Both the position numbers and the translations under genes were made by a program. This document shows positions 57,134 to 64,000 of a stretch of 64,000 bases of DNA, in pieces. Under the pieces are notes generated by a model that did no database searches, had not been told where the DNA came from, and saw nothing but the letters and a program-made list of their open reading frames with translations. The first letter of the stretch is position 1; each line of letters opens with the position of its first letter. Origin of the DNA: an uncultured Oscillospiraceae bacterium (GTDB lineage: Bacteria > Bacillota > Clostridia > Oscillospirales > Ruminococcaceae); assembly GCA_900547455.1 (NCBI GenBank), contig URGV01000004.1, positions 29,665-93,664 of the forward strand, given 5' to 3'.

Positions 57134-58915
57134 TTATTCGACCAGCAGGCGCTTTTCGAGTTCCAAGTCGGGGGTGACATAGGCGGTCTGATAGCTGACA
57201 TAGATGACCATGCCGGGCTTGGCGCCGCGGGGCTTTTTGACATTTTTAATCAGGGTGTAATCGACCGGCACCTGGGAGGAGTCGGCGGCTTTGGAGTTGA
57301 CCGCAGCCAGAATCGCCGCCTGATGAAGGGTGGAGTCCGGAACCTCCCTGCCCTCGCTGAGCACGACGGTGTGGGAGCCGGGGATATTTTTGGTGTGGAA
57401 CCAGACGTCGCGGCCGTGCGCTTCCTTGAGGGTAAGCTGGTCGTTCTGGACGTTGTTGCGGCCCACCAGGATGGTGAAGCCGTCATCCGAGCGGTAACGT
57501 TTGGGGCTGAGTTTAGGCTCCTTGCCCTTTTTGGCGGCGGGGCCTTTGCGGCGCAGGTAGCCCTGCTCCACCAGTTCAGCGCGGATGGCGGTGAGCTCGT
57601 CGTTGGTCTGGGCGCGGGTGAGCGCGTCGAACACCGAGTCGATGTATTCGGCTTCCTGCTGGCCTTGTGCGATCAGCTCGCGCAGCTTCTTCTCGGCGGT
57701 GTCGGCCTTGCGGTACTCGCCGTAGTATTTCTGCGCGTTCTGGGAAGGGGTCTTGCGCGGGTCGAGCGGGATGGTGATTTCGGCCTGGTTTTCGTCGTAG
57801 AAGTTGACAAGCGTCGCGGAACGGTCGCCCTTCTGCAGCGAATAGAGGTTGGCGTTGATGAGGTCGCCGTAAATTTTCCACTTTTCCCGGTCGGAGCAGT
57901 CGGCCAGCTCCTTCTGTTGCAGGCTGAGTTTGCGCGCGATGCGGTCGGAGGTGTTGGCGAGGATCTTGAGCAGGTCGGCGCTGCGGTGACGCATCCGCTG
58001 GATGCTGTCCCGCTGGGTGTAGAAGTCGTCCAGCAGGTGGCTGTAGGTGTCGTATGTACGGGTGAACATCATGCCGCCGTACTGGTGGATATCCATGAAG
58101 GAGAAGTCGACCGGCTTCTTGCGGGCATCGATGACGCTGGTGGGGGTGCCGGTGTAGTTTTTGGCCATGTCGATGACCCGCGCCGTAAAGAAGCGCAGGC
58201 GGTCGAAGTGGTTGGGAGTCATCTGGGAGACAACGCAGTCGTCGCCGTTAAAGACGTAGTTGGCGATCTCGCGGCAGACGATGGGGGAGACGCCCTGAAT
58301 GGCGGCGAGCAGCGCCTTGGACAGGGGGGTGTCCTTGCCGGAGCGCAGCCGCTGCTCGATCTGCTCGGGGGTGGATTCGATGAGGTTGAGCTTATCCTGC
58401 GCTGGCGGCAGAGTGTAGTGCACGCCGGGGAGGATGGGGCGCACCGAGGACATGGTGTCGTCGATGCGTTTGATCGAGTCGATGACCCGGCCGTCCTCGT
58501 CGATGAGGATGATGTTGGAGTGACGGCCCATGATCTCGATGGCCAGTGTCAGCTGAACCAGGTCGCCCATCTCGTTGCGGGTTTCAAAGATCAGGTGCAG
58601 GATGCGGTCCAGCCCGATCTGCCGCAGCGCAACGAGCTTGGCGCTGCCCAGGTGCTTGCGCAGCAGCATACAGAACATGGGCGGTGCTTTGGGGTTTTCA
58701 AAAGAGACGCTGGTCAGGTGGATGCGGGGGCTGTCCGCGCCGGCGGAGAGGTAGAGCTTTACGGTGCGAGCTCCGTCCGGAGAGGGCTGCGGCAGGCGGA
58801 GGATGAACACCATCTCCTCCCGGGAAATTTGATGGATCTTGTCGACCCGCGCGTTGAGCAGGCAGCCTTCCAGTTCGTGCTTAATCTGGCGCAGCAGGGT
58901 TCCGTCAAGTGCCAT
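57134..58915 (-). CDS. rqcH: RqcH (NFACT family) ribosome quality-control factor
   Basis: 593 residues. In Firmicutes it binds stalled 50S subunits and recruits tRNA-Ala to add C-terminal Ala tails. NFACT-N with GRHSNIILIDEDGRVID (near 125), a helix-hairpin-helix region, a coiled coil (about 280-425) and the NFACT-R domain (GFTILVGRNNVQND, DVWFHTKNIPGSHTVV). Formerly annotated as fibronectin-binding protein FbpA. ATG 58915 follows AAAGGAG. Confidence 0.95.
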   Translation of the reverse strand: MALDGTLLRQIKHELEGCLLNARVDKIHQISREEMVFILRLPQPSPDGARTVKLYLSAGADSPRIHLTSVSFENPKAPPMFCMLLRKHLGSAKLVALRQIGLDRILHLIFETRNEMGDLVQLTLAIEIMGRHSNIILIDEDGRVIDSIKRIDDTMSSVRPILPGVHYTLPPAQDKLNLIESTPEQIEQRLRSGKDTPLSKALLAAIQGVSPIVCREIANYVFNGDDCVVSQMTPNHFDRLRFFTARVIDMAKNYTGTPTSVIDARKKPVDFSFMDIHQYGGMMFTRTYDTYSHLLDDFYTQRDSIQRMRHRSADLLKILANTSDRIARKLSLQQKELADCSDREKWKIYGDLINANLYSLQKGDRSATLVNFYDENQAEITIPLDPRKTPSQNAQKYYGEYRKADTAEKKLRELIAQGQQEAEYIDSVFDALTRAQTNDELTAIRAELVEQGYLRRKGPAAKKGKEPKLSPKRYRSDDGFTILVGRNNVQNDQLTLKEAHGRDVWFHTKNIPGSHTVVLSEGREVPDSTLHQAAILAAVNSKAADSSQVPVDYTLIKNVKKPRGAKPGMVIYVSYQTAYVTPDLELEKRLLVE

Positions 58916-58973
58916 GGCAATTCTCCTTTCTGAATGAGAATCACAAAAAAAAGATAACAATTACTTCATAATA

Positions 58974-58982
58974 TTATACCAT
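58974..58982 (-). promoter_or_regulatory. extended -10 promoter of rqcH
   Basis: Reverse strand TGG-TATAAT (TATAAT at 58974-58979) without a clear -35, about 60 bp upstream of rqcH. The following 120 bp are AT-rich without a gene. Confidence 0.55.
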
Positions 58983-59107
58983 AAAGGCGGGCAAAAAGCG
59001 ATAAAGAAGATTTTTAAAAGTAAAAAATGAAAAAATGTAAAGCAAATCCTGCAAATTTTGTGGACGCACAAGCGGGCGAAATTCACGAGGGAAGAAATTT
59101 TTTCGCA

Positions 59108-59136
59108 TTGACAAAAGGAAAAACACAGTGTATAAT
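59108..59136 (+). promoter_or_regulatory. consensus promoter in front of a gene-less stretch
   Basis: TTGACA (59108-59113), 17-nt spacer, TATAAT (59131-59136): a perfect sigma-A consensus. No protein-coding gene follows on this strand. Confidence 0.85.
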
Positions 59137-59142
59137 ATAAGA

Positions 59143-59320
59143 AACAGACAGAAAAGTCAAGTGGTTATGCAAAAATATTTTTCATAAATTGCAAAAACTT
59201 TTTTGCCAATTTCTTTCTGACATCATCTACAATCAACATAATCCTTCCAAATATCCTGCAGGGATCGTCTCTGCAGGGAACAAAACGCCCTCTGTGTTTT
59301 GCAGAGGGCGTTTTGTTTTT
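59143..59320 (+). ncRNA. candidate small RNA (about 175 nt)
   Basis: The stretch between the consensus promoter and the intrinsic terminator at 59281-59320 has no ORF beyond six codons. The predicted RNA has hairpins GCAAAA-ACTT-TTTTGC (near 59192), CCTGCAG-N9-CTGCAGG (59257-59279) and the terminator stem. It is AU-rich in its first 110 nt. The layout is that of a stand-alone trans-acting sRNA; it does not look like 6S RNA, tmRNA or SRP RNA. Confidence 0.6.
59281..59320. terminator. bidirectional terminator of the sRNA candidate and ypeB
   Basis: 14-bp stem CAAAACGCCCTCTG with complement, 7-nt loop, T-run on the plus side. Confidence 0.88.
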
Positions 59321-59327
59321 GGTGTTT

Positions 59328-60767
59328 TTATTTGGTCAGGGTGCCATTAGGGGTTTGCAGCAGGATCAGCAGCTGTTCCTCGGCACCGGTCTGGGAGTTG
59401 ATATAGGCTAAGATCCGGTCTCCGGTGGTGGAGGAGCAGAGGAATTCGTAGGTGGCCACTTCGTTTTGTCCGGAGGAGGGAATCAGAGCCGGACGCACAC
59501 TGTCGACGGTGAGGGCGTCGCTGAGCGATTCCTGCGCCTGCTCGACGGTGAGGGCAGGTTCCGCGATGGTACGGTCGTGGTGGTTGACCAGATAGCCGCG
59601 CGCATCCAGCCCAAGGATGGAGCCGTCCTGCAGCGAGACTTCCACTTTGATGAGGTCAGTGTAGCAGATGGTTTGGGAAGCGGAGTCGTAGTAGGCAAAG
59701 TTGAGGGTCATCACGCCGTTGTCGGTCTCATAGTAGGTGTCCTTCATCGAGTCATAGCCGCGGGCGGAGAGGTACTGCTGCGCCTTATTCACCGCTTCCT
59801 CGTAGGAGAGCTTGGCGGTGAGATTATCCGGCTTTTCGGTGATGAGGTAGCAGAGATAGCCGCCATTTTTGGTGATGGCAACCGAGGTGCTCTGTGCGTC
59901 GTGGAAGACGTAGGAGGGGAGGATGGAATCCTCCTCCCGCATTTCGGTCAGCTCTTTACCGGCGGCGTTGGCGGCGGTGATGCGGGCCTGTTCAGCGGAA
60001 ACTTCCGGTTGGCCCTCGGTCATCAGCGGGGTCCGTTCCAGGATATGATCCGAGAAGGGGCCGTCGTAGATCAGGGTCGGGTATCCCATGAAGCCGTCCT
60101 CGATCTGCTGCAGGTGGGAAGTTTCAGCCTCCTCGGAAGTAGGGGCCTCTGCGGGGCTGTCCGTCTGCGGCTGGGTAGAGACAGAGACGGTCTGCCCGCT
60201 GTTCTGGTTGTTGCCGGTGGTTGGGTTGGAGGTGAATTCCTCCTCCATCAATTCCTCGATGGTCAATTCCCCGTTCTGCAAAGCGCAGGCGATGGCGTCC
60301 ATCTGCTCGCTTAAACGGTCGGCGTATTCACGCAGCGAGGCAAATTGGTTGCGTTCCTCGTCGGTCAGTTCAGCGCCGCTGGCGGTTTTGCGGGAGAGAT
60401 ACATTGCGTAGTCACCGGCCTGGGAGAGAAAACGGTTGGTATTTTCCAGCGTCGAGCCGGAGATGGGCAGCGAGGAAAGGGCAGATTTAGCCGCGGCAGA
60501 TTCCTTCCACATCTTGGAGGAGATCATCGAGAGCTGCGGGGAGGTGCCGGCGTACATCCCCTTCACCAGATCGGAGGAGAGGTTGGAAAGGTTGTCTGCG
60601 GCAAGGTCGGCGGCGCGGTAGTAGGTGTTCTGCAAAGCGGTGCGGTAGGCGTTGACCTGCAGGTGATTGTAGCCGGCCCAGACCGCCAGCCCGGTGGCCA
60701 GTACCAGCAGGATGGCGAAAAGGATCTTGTAATAGGTAGGGGAAATGGGAGTCTCTTTGGCGTTCAT
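59328..60767 (-). CDS. ypeB: germination protein YpeB
   Basis: 479 residues. An N-terminal membrane helix (about 14-32), a helical domain (35-165), a Ser/Thr/Gln-rich linker and two to three PepSY domains to the C-terminus. In Bacillus YpeB is needed for the spore-cortex hydrolase SleB. Here no sleB is adjacent; the neighbours are a small-RNA candidate and toxin-antitoxin-like modules. ATG 60767 is preceded by AAAGGCAGGAAG. Confidence 0.9.
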   Translation of the reverse strand: MNAKETPISPTYYKILFAILLVLATGLAVWAGYNHLQVNAYRTALQNTYYRAADLAADNLSNLSSDLVKGMYAGTSPQLSMISSKMWKESAAAKSALSSLPISGSTLENTNRFLSQAGDYAMYLSRKTASGAELTDEERNQFASLREYADRLSEQMDAIACALQNGELTIEELMEEEFTSNPTTGNNQNSGQTVSVSTQPQTDSPAEAPTSEEAETSHLQQIEDGFMGYPTLIYDGPFSDHILERTPLMTEGQPEVSAEQARITAANAAGKELTEMREEDSILPSYVFHDAQSTSVAITKNGGYLCYLITEKPDNLTAKLSYEEAVNKAQQYLSARGYDSMKDTYYETDNGVMTLNFAYYDSASQTICYTDLIKVEVSLQDGSILGLDARGYLVNHHDRTIAEPALTVEQAQESLSDALTVDSVRPALIPSSGQNEVATYEFLCSSTTGDRILAYINSQTGAEEQLLILLQTPNGTLTK

Positions 60768-60893
60768 AAAGCTTCCTGCCTTTCTGATTTCAGTTTGATT
60801 TTACTGGGAAATCTGGAAGTAGTTTTTGCAAAAAGGCAGAATTTATGCGCTGAATAAGGCGCAAAATCCCCGCGCTCAAAAGAAGTGCAGGGA

Positions 60894-60922
60894 TTTACAG
60901 GATTCGACAAAGATGATATAAT
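60894..60922 (+). promoter_or_regulatory. toxin promoter, module 1
   Basis: TTTACA (60894-60899), 17-nt spacer, TATAAT (60917-60922). Confidence 0.8.
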
Positions 60923-60968
60923 AGGAGAATCAGAGGGCGGGCGGTCAACTCCGAAAGGGGGTGGCCGT

Positions 60969-61052
60969 ATGAGTACGAACGATGTCTTGACATTAGGATT
61001 ACTCATTGTGGCGGTCATTGACTTGGTCTACAAAATCGTAGCTAAGAAATAA
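60969..61052 (+). CDS. type I toxin-like hydrophobic peptide 1
   Basis: 27 residues, MSTNDVLTLGLLIVAVIDLV followed by YKIVAKK. One membrane helix with a lysine end, like the small holin-like (Hol_Tox/Fst-type) toxins of Firmicutes. ATG 60969 is preceded by GAAAGGGGGTG. The mRNA continues about 100 nt beyond the stop to a terminator that also contains an opposing promoter, so an antisense RNA would cover the 3' end. Same arrangement as module 2. Confidence 0.75.
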   Translation: MSTNDVLTLGLLIVAVIDLVYKIVAKK

Positions 61053-61149
61053 CCGCCCCCTATCATAGCGCAGGAGCGGCAATTTCAAGTCAACATATTT
61101 TGAGTTGGCCGCTTCCTATTCGCAGTAGGAAACCGCCCTTCTGATTTGC

Positions 61150-61178
61150 ATTATAGCACGAAGCCCACAGTTCGTCAA
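61150..61178 (-). promoter_or_regulatory. antisense (antitoxin) promoter, module 1
   Basis: Reverse strand TTGACG (61173-61178), 17-nt spacer, TATAAT (61150-61155). It lies inside the sense terminator hairpin and would fire antisense to the toxin mRNA from about 61143 leftward. Confidence 0.7.
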
Positions 61179-61193
61179 GGGGCTTCGTTTTTT
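61158..61193 (+). terminator. toxin mRNA terminator, module 1
   Basis: ACGAAGCCC/GGGCTTCGT stem with 13-nt loop and six T. Confidence 0.85.
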
Positions 61194-61207
61194 GTTTTAC
61201 CATGGTA

Positions 61208-61236
61208 TTTACAATTTTCGACCAGCATGGTATAAT
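61208..61236 (+). promoter_or_regulatory. toxin promoter, module 2
   Basis: TTTACA (61208-61213), 17-nt spacer, TATAAT (61231-61236); same boxes and spacing as in module 1. Confidence 0.8.
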
Positions 61237-61288
61237 AGGAACACGCTATGAGGGTGGCGACGGTTGTTCCCCGAAAGGGGGTGACTGT

Positions 61289-61369
61289 ATGACAACGCTG
61301 GAGCTGATTGCATTGCTCAATTTGTTGTTCACAGTTATCTTTAAGGTTATTGACTACATAAAGAAATAA
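61289..61369 (+). CDS. type I toxin-like hydrophobic peptide 2
   Basis: 26 residues, MTTLELIALLNLLFTVIFKV then IDYIKK. Ribosome site CGAAAGGGGGTGA is nearly identical to that of peptide 1, while the peptide itself has diverged but keeps one membrane helix and terminal lysines. The module repeats promoter, leader, stop-proximal CCGCC motif, terminator and antisense promoter of module 1 about 320 bp downstream. Confidence 0.75.
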   Translation: MTTLELIALLNLLFTVIFKVIDYIKK

Positions 61370-61464
61370 CCGCCTCCTAAGGAAAGAAGCGGCGTTTCTA
61401 CAAGCTGTAAACTTGACTTTGGGACGACCGCCGTCTGACCACGGGAGCCACCCTTATAGCAAAG

Positions 61465-61493
61465 ATTATAGCACGAAGCCCACGCTTAGTCAA
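61465..61493 (-). promoter_or_regulatory. antisense (antitoxin) promoter, module 2
   Basis: Reverse strand TTGACT (61488-61493), 17-nt spacer, TATAAT (61465-61470), again inside the sense terminator. Confidence 0.7.
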
Positions 61494-61508
61494 GGGGCTT
61501 CGTTTTTT
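61473..61508 (+). terminator. toxin mRNA terminator, module 2
   Basis: ACGAAGCCC/GGGCTTCGT stem and six T, as in module 1. Confidence 0.85.
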
Positions 61509-61586
61509 ATTTTGGCTGCTTATTGTACAACTTCCACAAAAGAAAAAAATATTTTAGTCCAAAGTCTAAAAAGCGCTAAATGTACG

Positions 61587-61615
61587 TTGACAAACATGGG
61601 TTAGTCAATTATAAT
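61587..61615 (+). promoter_or_regulatory. promoter/operator of the TetR gene
   Basis: TTGACA (61587-61592), 17-nt spacer, TATAAT (61610-61615), a perfect consensus. TTGAC (61587-61591) and GTCAA (61604-61608) form an inverted repeat across the spacer, a likely autoregulatory operator. Confidence 0.75.
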
Positions 61616-61707
61616 AAAAATGCACACTTTTAGCGGCTGATTTTGTATGTTTTGAACATATAGTCATTAAAATGTGTGATAATCAACAAAAAGAGAGGGA
61701 GTTGTAC

Positions 61708-62295
61708 ATGAACAAGAACGGTTTCGAGGACCGCAGCGAGGACCGCCGCGTGCGCAAGAGCAAGAAGGCGCTGGAGGAGGCGCTGATTCGCCTGCTGGCC
61801 AAAAAGACCATCACCGAGATCACCGTCACCGAGCTGACCGAGGAGGCGGACATCCACCGGGGCACCTTCTACAACCACTACAAGGACACGATGGATTTAA
61901 AAATTCAGACCGACCGCGACATTGCCGCCCAGCTGACCGAGCTGCTCAGCTCTGTGCCGGAAAGCGCGCTGAAGGACGGCCCCTACCCGCTGCTCAACAA
62001 GGTGCTGCAGTATTTTGAGGACCATCGGGACATCGCCAGGATGTTGGTCAGCGAGAGCGGGTCGCCCCATCTGTTAAAGGAGCTTTGCGCCAGCATCAGC
62101 GAGCGCTGCATGGGCGAGGCTTTTCGGGATCAGTCGCGCTACAGCAGCCGGTACGCCACAGCGGGGATGCAGGGGATGATTGTCACCTGGGTGGAGGACG
62201 GCATGCGGATGCCCGCGGGAGAGATGGCGCAGATGATTGAGCGGATGATGGGCAGCAGCCAGCCGCAGGCAGTATATAACCCTCTATATAAATAG
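61708..62295 (+). CDS. TetR-family transcriptional regulator
   Basis: 195 residues. The helix-turn-helix is ITVTELTEEADIHRGTFYNHYKDTMDL (about 34-60). The ligand-binding C-terminal part is of the TetR_C_8/DhaS-like type, as in the regulator next to ohyA. ATG 61708 follows GAGAGGGAG; the longer upstream start lacks a site. No adjacent co-directional target except the surface protein 480 bp downstream. Confidence 0.88.
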   Translation: MNKNGFEDRSEDRRVRKSKKALEEALIRLLAKKTITEITVTELTEEADIHRGTFYNHYKDTMDLKIQTDRDIAAQLTELLSSVPESALKDGPYPLLNKVLQYFEDHRDIARMLVSESGSPHLLKELCASISERCMGEAFRDQSRYSSRYATAGMQGMIVTWVEDGMRMPAGEMAQMIERMMGSSQPQAVYNPLYK

Positions 62296-62636
62296 GAAGA
62301 AAACAGAATTAAAAGGACAGAGGGAAGCAGGCTGAAGGGCCTGTATTTATTTTTGCATATCAATGCATAAAAATACAGGAAAAATGTATATTGAATCACA
62401 TAAAATAGAGAAAGAGTTTTATTAAACGACACTTTACCTGGCACAATGTCGGGTAATAGTTTGGACAAAAAGCAAAAAGGGCGCAGCTGAGACAATTGGC
62501 GGACAGGTAACAAAACTGTCATTTTTGGACCGGCAGGCGGGAGAGAAAAGGGCTTGAAAAAGCCCTATTTTTTATGATTTTGTAATTTTCTTCGAGATAT
62601 ACGACACTTAACAAAAATGTTGTCCACTAACTGGTA
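62296..62636. other. AT-rich spacer with repeated CGACA dyads
   Basis: No gene. Two related dyads are visible: CGACACTTTACC..TGTCG near 62425-62450 and CGACACTTAAC..TGTTGTCC near 62602-62624. A terminator lies between them (62549-62573). They may bind a regulator of the downstream surface-protein gene. Confidence 0.45.
62549..62573 (+). terminator. intrinsic terminator
   Basis: AGGGCTT/AAGCCCT with a 4-nt loop then ATTTTTT. Ends the TetR transcript or an undefined short transcript. Confidence 0.75.
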
Positions 62637-62665
62637 TTGCGGCTTTTACCATTTTGAGATATACT
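62637..62665 (+). promoter_or_regulatory. candidate promoter of the surface-protein gene
   Basis: TTGCGG (62637-62642), 17-nt spacer, TATACT (62660-62665). The resulting leader of about 105 nt contains a hairpin GGTTTTGGA/TCCAAAAACC just before the ribosome site. Confidence 0.55.
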
Positions 62666-62775
62666 AGTGTCAGACAAAGGAAATGTGTGGAGCATTTCCC
62701 AAGTCAGAAAAAACCGGTTTTGGAAAAATGTATATTTATCCAAAAACCAAAATGATTTTAGGAGGAAGAAAGACT

Positions 62776-64000
62776 ATGAAAAAAGTACTTTCCGTAGCAT
62801 TGGCTTCTGCTATGGTACTTGGCATGGGCGCTAACGCTTTCGCCATTTCCTACAGCACCAAGTCTAATCAGGAAGCAGATTGGCCGGACAACTTCGAATT
62901 TGCTGGCTCTCTGTTTGTAACCAACGCTGATGGTGATCTCGTTGAGGAGTCTACCACCGGTCTGAACGACAGCGAGGCTGTTGACTTCGAGCCAGGTGAC
63001 ACCATCTGGATGCCTCTGTATGCTGATGATCAGGTTGTTTATAACAATCACTACGATCATGGCACCGACAGCAAAGAAGAAGTAACAAGCGTACAGTTCT
63101 CTGGAAACCAGTATGTTACTGTTAACCTGGATAGAACCCATTATACTGCTGAAGTAAATGGTGTGTACTACAATGCTCAGGGCCAGGTCACTAATCTTCA
63201 GCAGGGATATCGTCTCAGCGGCGTTGCGCAGGGCGGTACTGTAACAGTTAATGGTGTAAATGCACCTCTGTACTATGAGGTTTCTGTAAATGTAACAGAT
63301 CCTAATTCTCTGGCTGGCACATCTTATGATGGCAGAACTATCGAAAAAGGTAGTGAGAAATACTATATTGGTGCAACTCGCTATGCTAACAAGGCTGCTT
63401 TCGAGGCAGCACTGGCAGAACAGGGTAGCGATGCCAATGCTTACATCACCGTTGATGTAGCTGAAGTTGAAGGCACTGATGACAAAGCTGGCAAGCCAAC
63501 CAACTCTGGTACTGTTGTAGATCATGGTCACTACACTGGCAACATCGACAAGAACTGGTCCATCAACCTGATCGAAAAATCCACCGGTGTTTCTGAGCTG
63601 ATCGCTGATGCTAGACTGTACAAAGCAACCACTACTGATGTTGCTTCTTACAGCAGATTCAACAACAACATCATCGACATCCAGCCGAACGCTGTATACC
63701 TCCAGATCGAACTGAAGGATGAGTGGAAGACCGTTGACGAAGAGACCCTGACCTACTACGTATACGTTGCTGACAACGACAACAAGAACAACAAGACCAA
63801 CGAAGTTTGGGTATCTGGTACCTATGTAAACAACGATTGGGAATATGTTGACTTCACCTGGACCAACAACGCTGCTGAGGCTCAGCTGTGGAAGGTTAAG
63901 AAGGGCGAAAACGGCACCGCTGTATTCGACTTCGCTGACAAAGCATTCTTCACCGTTAAGATGTACTCCGGCGAGTCCATGTACCTCGACCTGTCCACCG
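62776..64000 (+). CDS. secreted surface (S-layer-like) protein, 3' end outside window
   Basis: About 408 codons are visible, no stop. A classical signal peptide MKKVLSVALASAMVLGMGANAFA (23 residues, cut after AFA) is followed by an Asp/Asn/Thr/Tyr-rich, cysteine-free extracellular protein with many beta-prone stretches. No SLH or sortase motif occurs in the visible part. Codon use differs from its neighbours (GCT, GTT, GAA, AAC preferred; lower GC), as in very highly expressed genes. Strong AGGAGGAA site. The composition and expression signs suggest a major surface or S-layer protein. Confidence 0.8.
   Translation, partial: MKKVLSVALASAMVLGMGANAFAISYSTKSNQEADWPDNFEFAGSLFVTNADGDLVEESTTGLNDSEAVDFEPGDTIWMPLYADDQVVYNNHYDHGTDSKEEVTSVQFSGNQYVTVNLDRTHYTAEVNGVYYNAQGQVTNLQQGYRLSGVAQGGTVTVNGVNAPLYYEVSVNVTDPNSLAGTSYDGRTIEKGSEKYYIGATRYANKAAFEAALAEQGSDANAYITVDVAEVEGTDDKAGKPTNSGTVVDHGHYTGNIDKNWSINLIEKSTGVSELIADARLYKATTTDVASYSRFNNNIIDIQPNAVYLQIELKDEWKTVDEETLTYYVYVADNDNKNNKTNEVWVSGTYVNNDWEYVDFTWTNNAAEAQLWKVKKGENGTAVFDFADKAFFTVKMYSGESMYLDLST

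Noticed and set aside
59163..59183. Six-codon ORF inside the sRNA candidate
   Set aside because: No ribosome site and too short to support.
62758..63531. 257-codon ORF antisense to the surface-protein gene
   Set aside because: The plus-strand frame has a signal peptide, strong ribosome site and highly biased codons and runs off the window end; the antisense frame has none of these.

Overview
The window is the chromosomal replication-origin region of a Gram-positive, endospore-lineage bacterium of the class Clostridia, most like a gut Oscillospiraceae/Ruminococcaceae. The evidence is the gene order mnmG-mnmE-jag-yidC-yidD-rnpA-rpmH diverging from dnaA-dnaN-(S4)-recF-remB-gyrB-gyrA, the sporulation-lineage genes (tepA, ylzJ, ypeB, a SpoIID-domain gene), Rny and RqcH, a Thr T-box, high-GC coding sequence with strong AGGAGG ribosome sites, and gut-associated enzymes (7alpha-HSDH-like dehydrogenase, oleate hydratase). 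The genus cannot be fixed from the sequence.

Layout. 1-6.9 kb: leftward operons for tRNA modification (mnmG partial, mnmE), a GNAT enzyme and the rpmH-rnpA-yidD-yidC-khpB cluster. 6.9-18.5 kb: a bipartite oriC around dnaA, with DnaA boxes upstream and a box/GC-cluster/DnaA-trio array before dnaN, then the rightward replication genes; two YcxB-like membrane genes sit between gyrB and gyrA. 18.5-25.5 kb: leftward tepA-ylzJ-ftsK plus a 42-codon ORF, a DUF3267 gene, a GNAT and fba. 25.7-43.8 kb: phosphohexomutase, MATE, LtaS-like sulfatase, a sortase B with a CinA-like N-terminal domain and a SpoIID-domain gene, a MerR/GyrI pair, a T-box-controlled Nudix-thrS operon, rny, a lipoprotein esterase and two small thioredoxin-fold genes. 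43.9-57 kb: murD followed by acetyltransferases and PH-like genes, TetR-oleate hydratase, an XRE-led membrane-protein cluster, the HSDH-like gene, MATE and an MBL hydrolase. 57-64 kb: rqcH, a candidate small RNA, ypeB, two tandem type I toxin-antitoxin-like modules, a TetR regulator and the start of a highly expressed secreted surface protein.

Most notable points. (1) One of the two glutaredoxin-like genes near 43.5 kb has an in-frame UGA exactly where its paralogue has the first Cys of CxxC, followed 16 nt later by a small hairpin: a probable selenoprotein that ordinary gene calling truncates. (2) Two repeated modules at 60.9-61.5 kb each carry a 26-27 aa hydrophobic peptide, with an antisense promoter embedded in the sense terminator. 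(3) A CinA-like/sortase B fusion. (4) A promoter-terminator unit without an ORF (candidate sRNA). (5) A family of mosaic hairpin elements behind stop codons, and three similar hairpins inside the gyrA coding sequence.

No rRNA, tRNA, CRISPR, IS element or prophage was seen. All functional names rest on reading motifs and family resemblance; no database search was possible.
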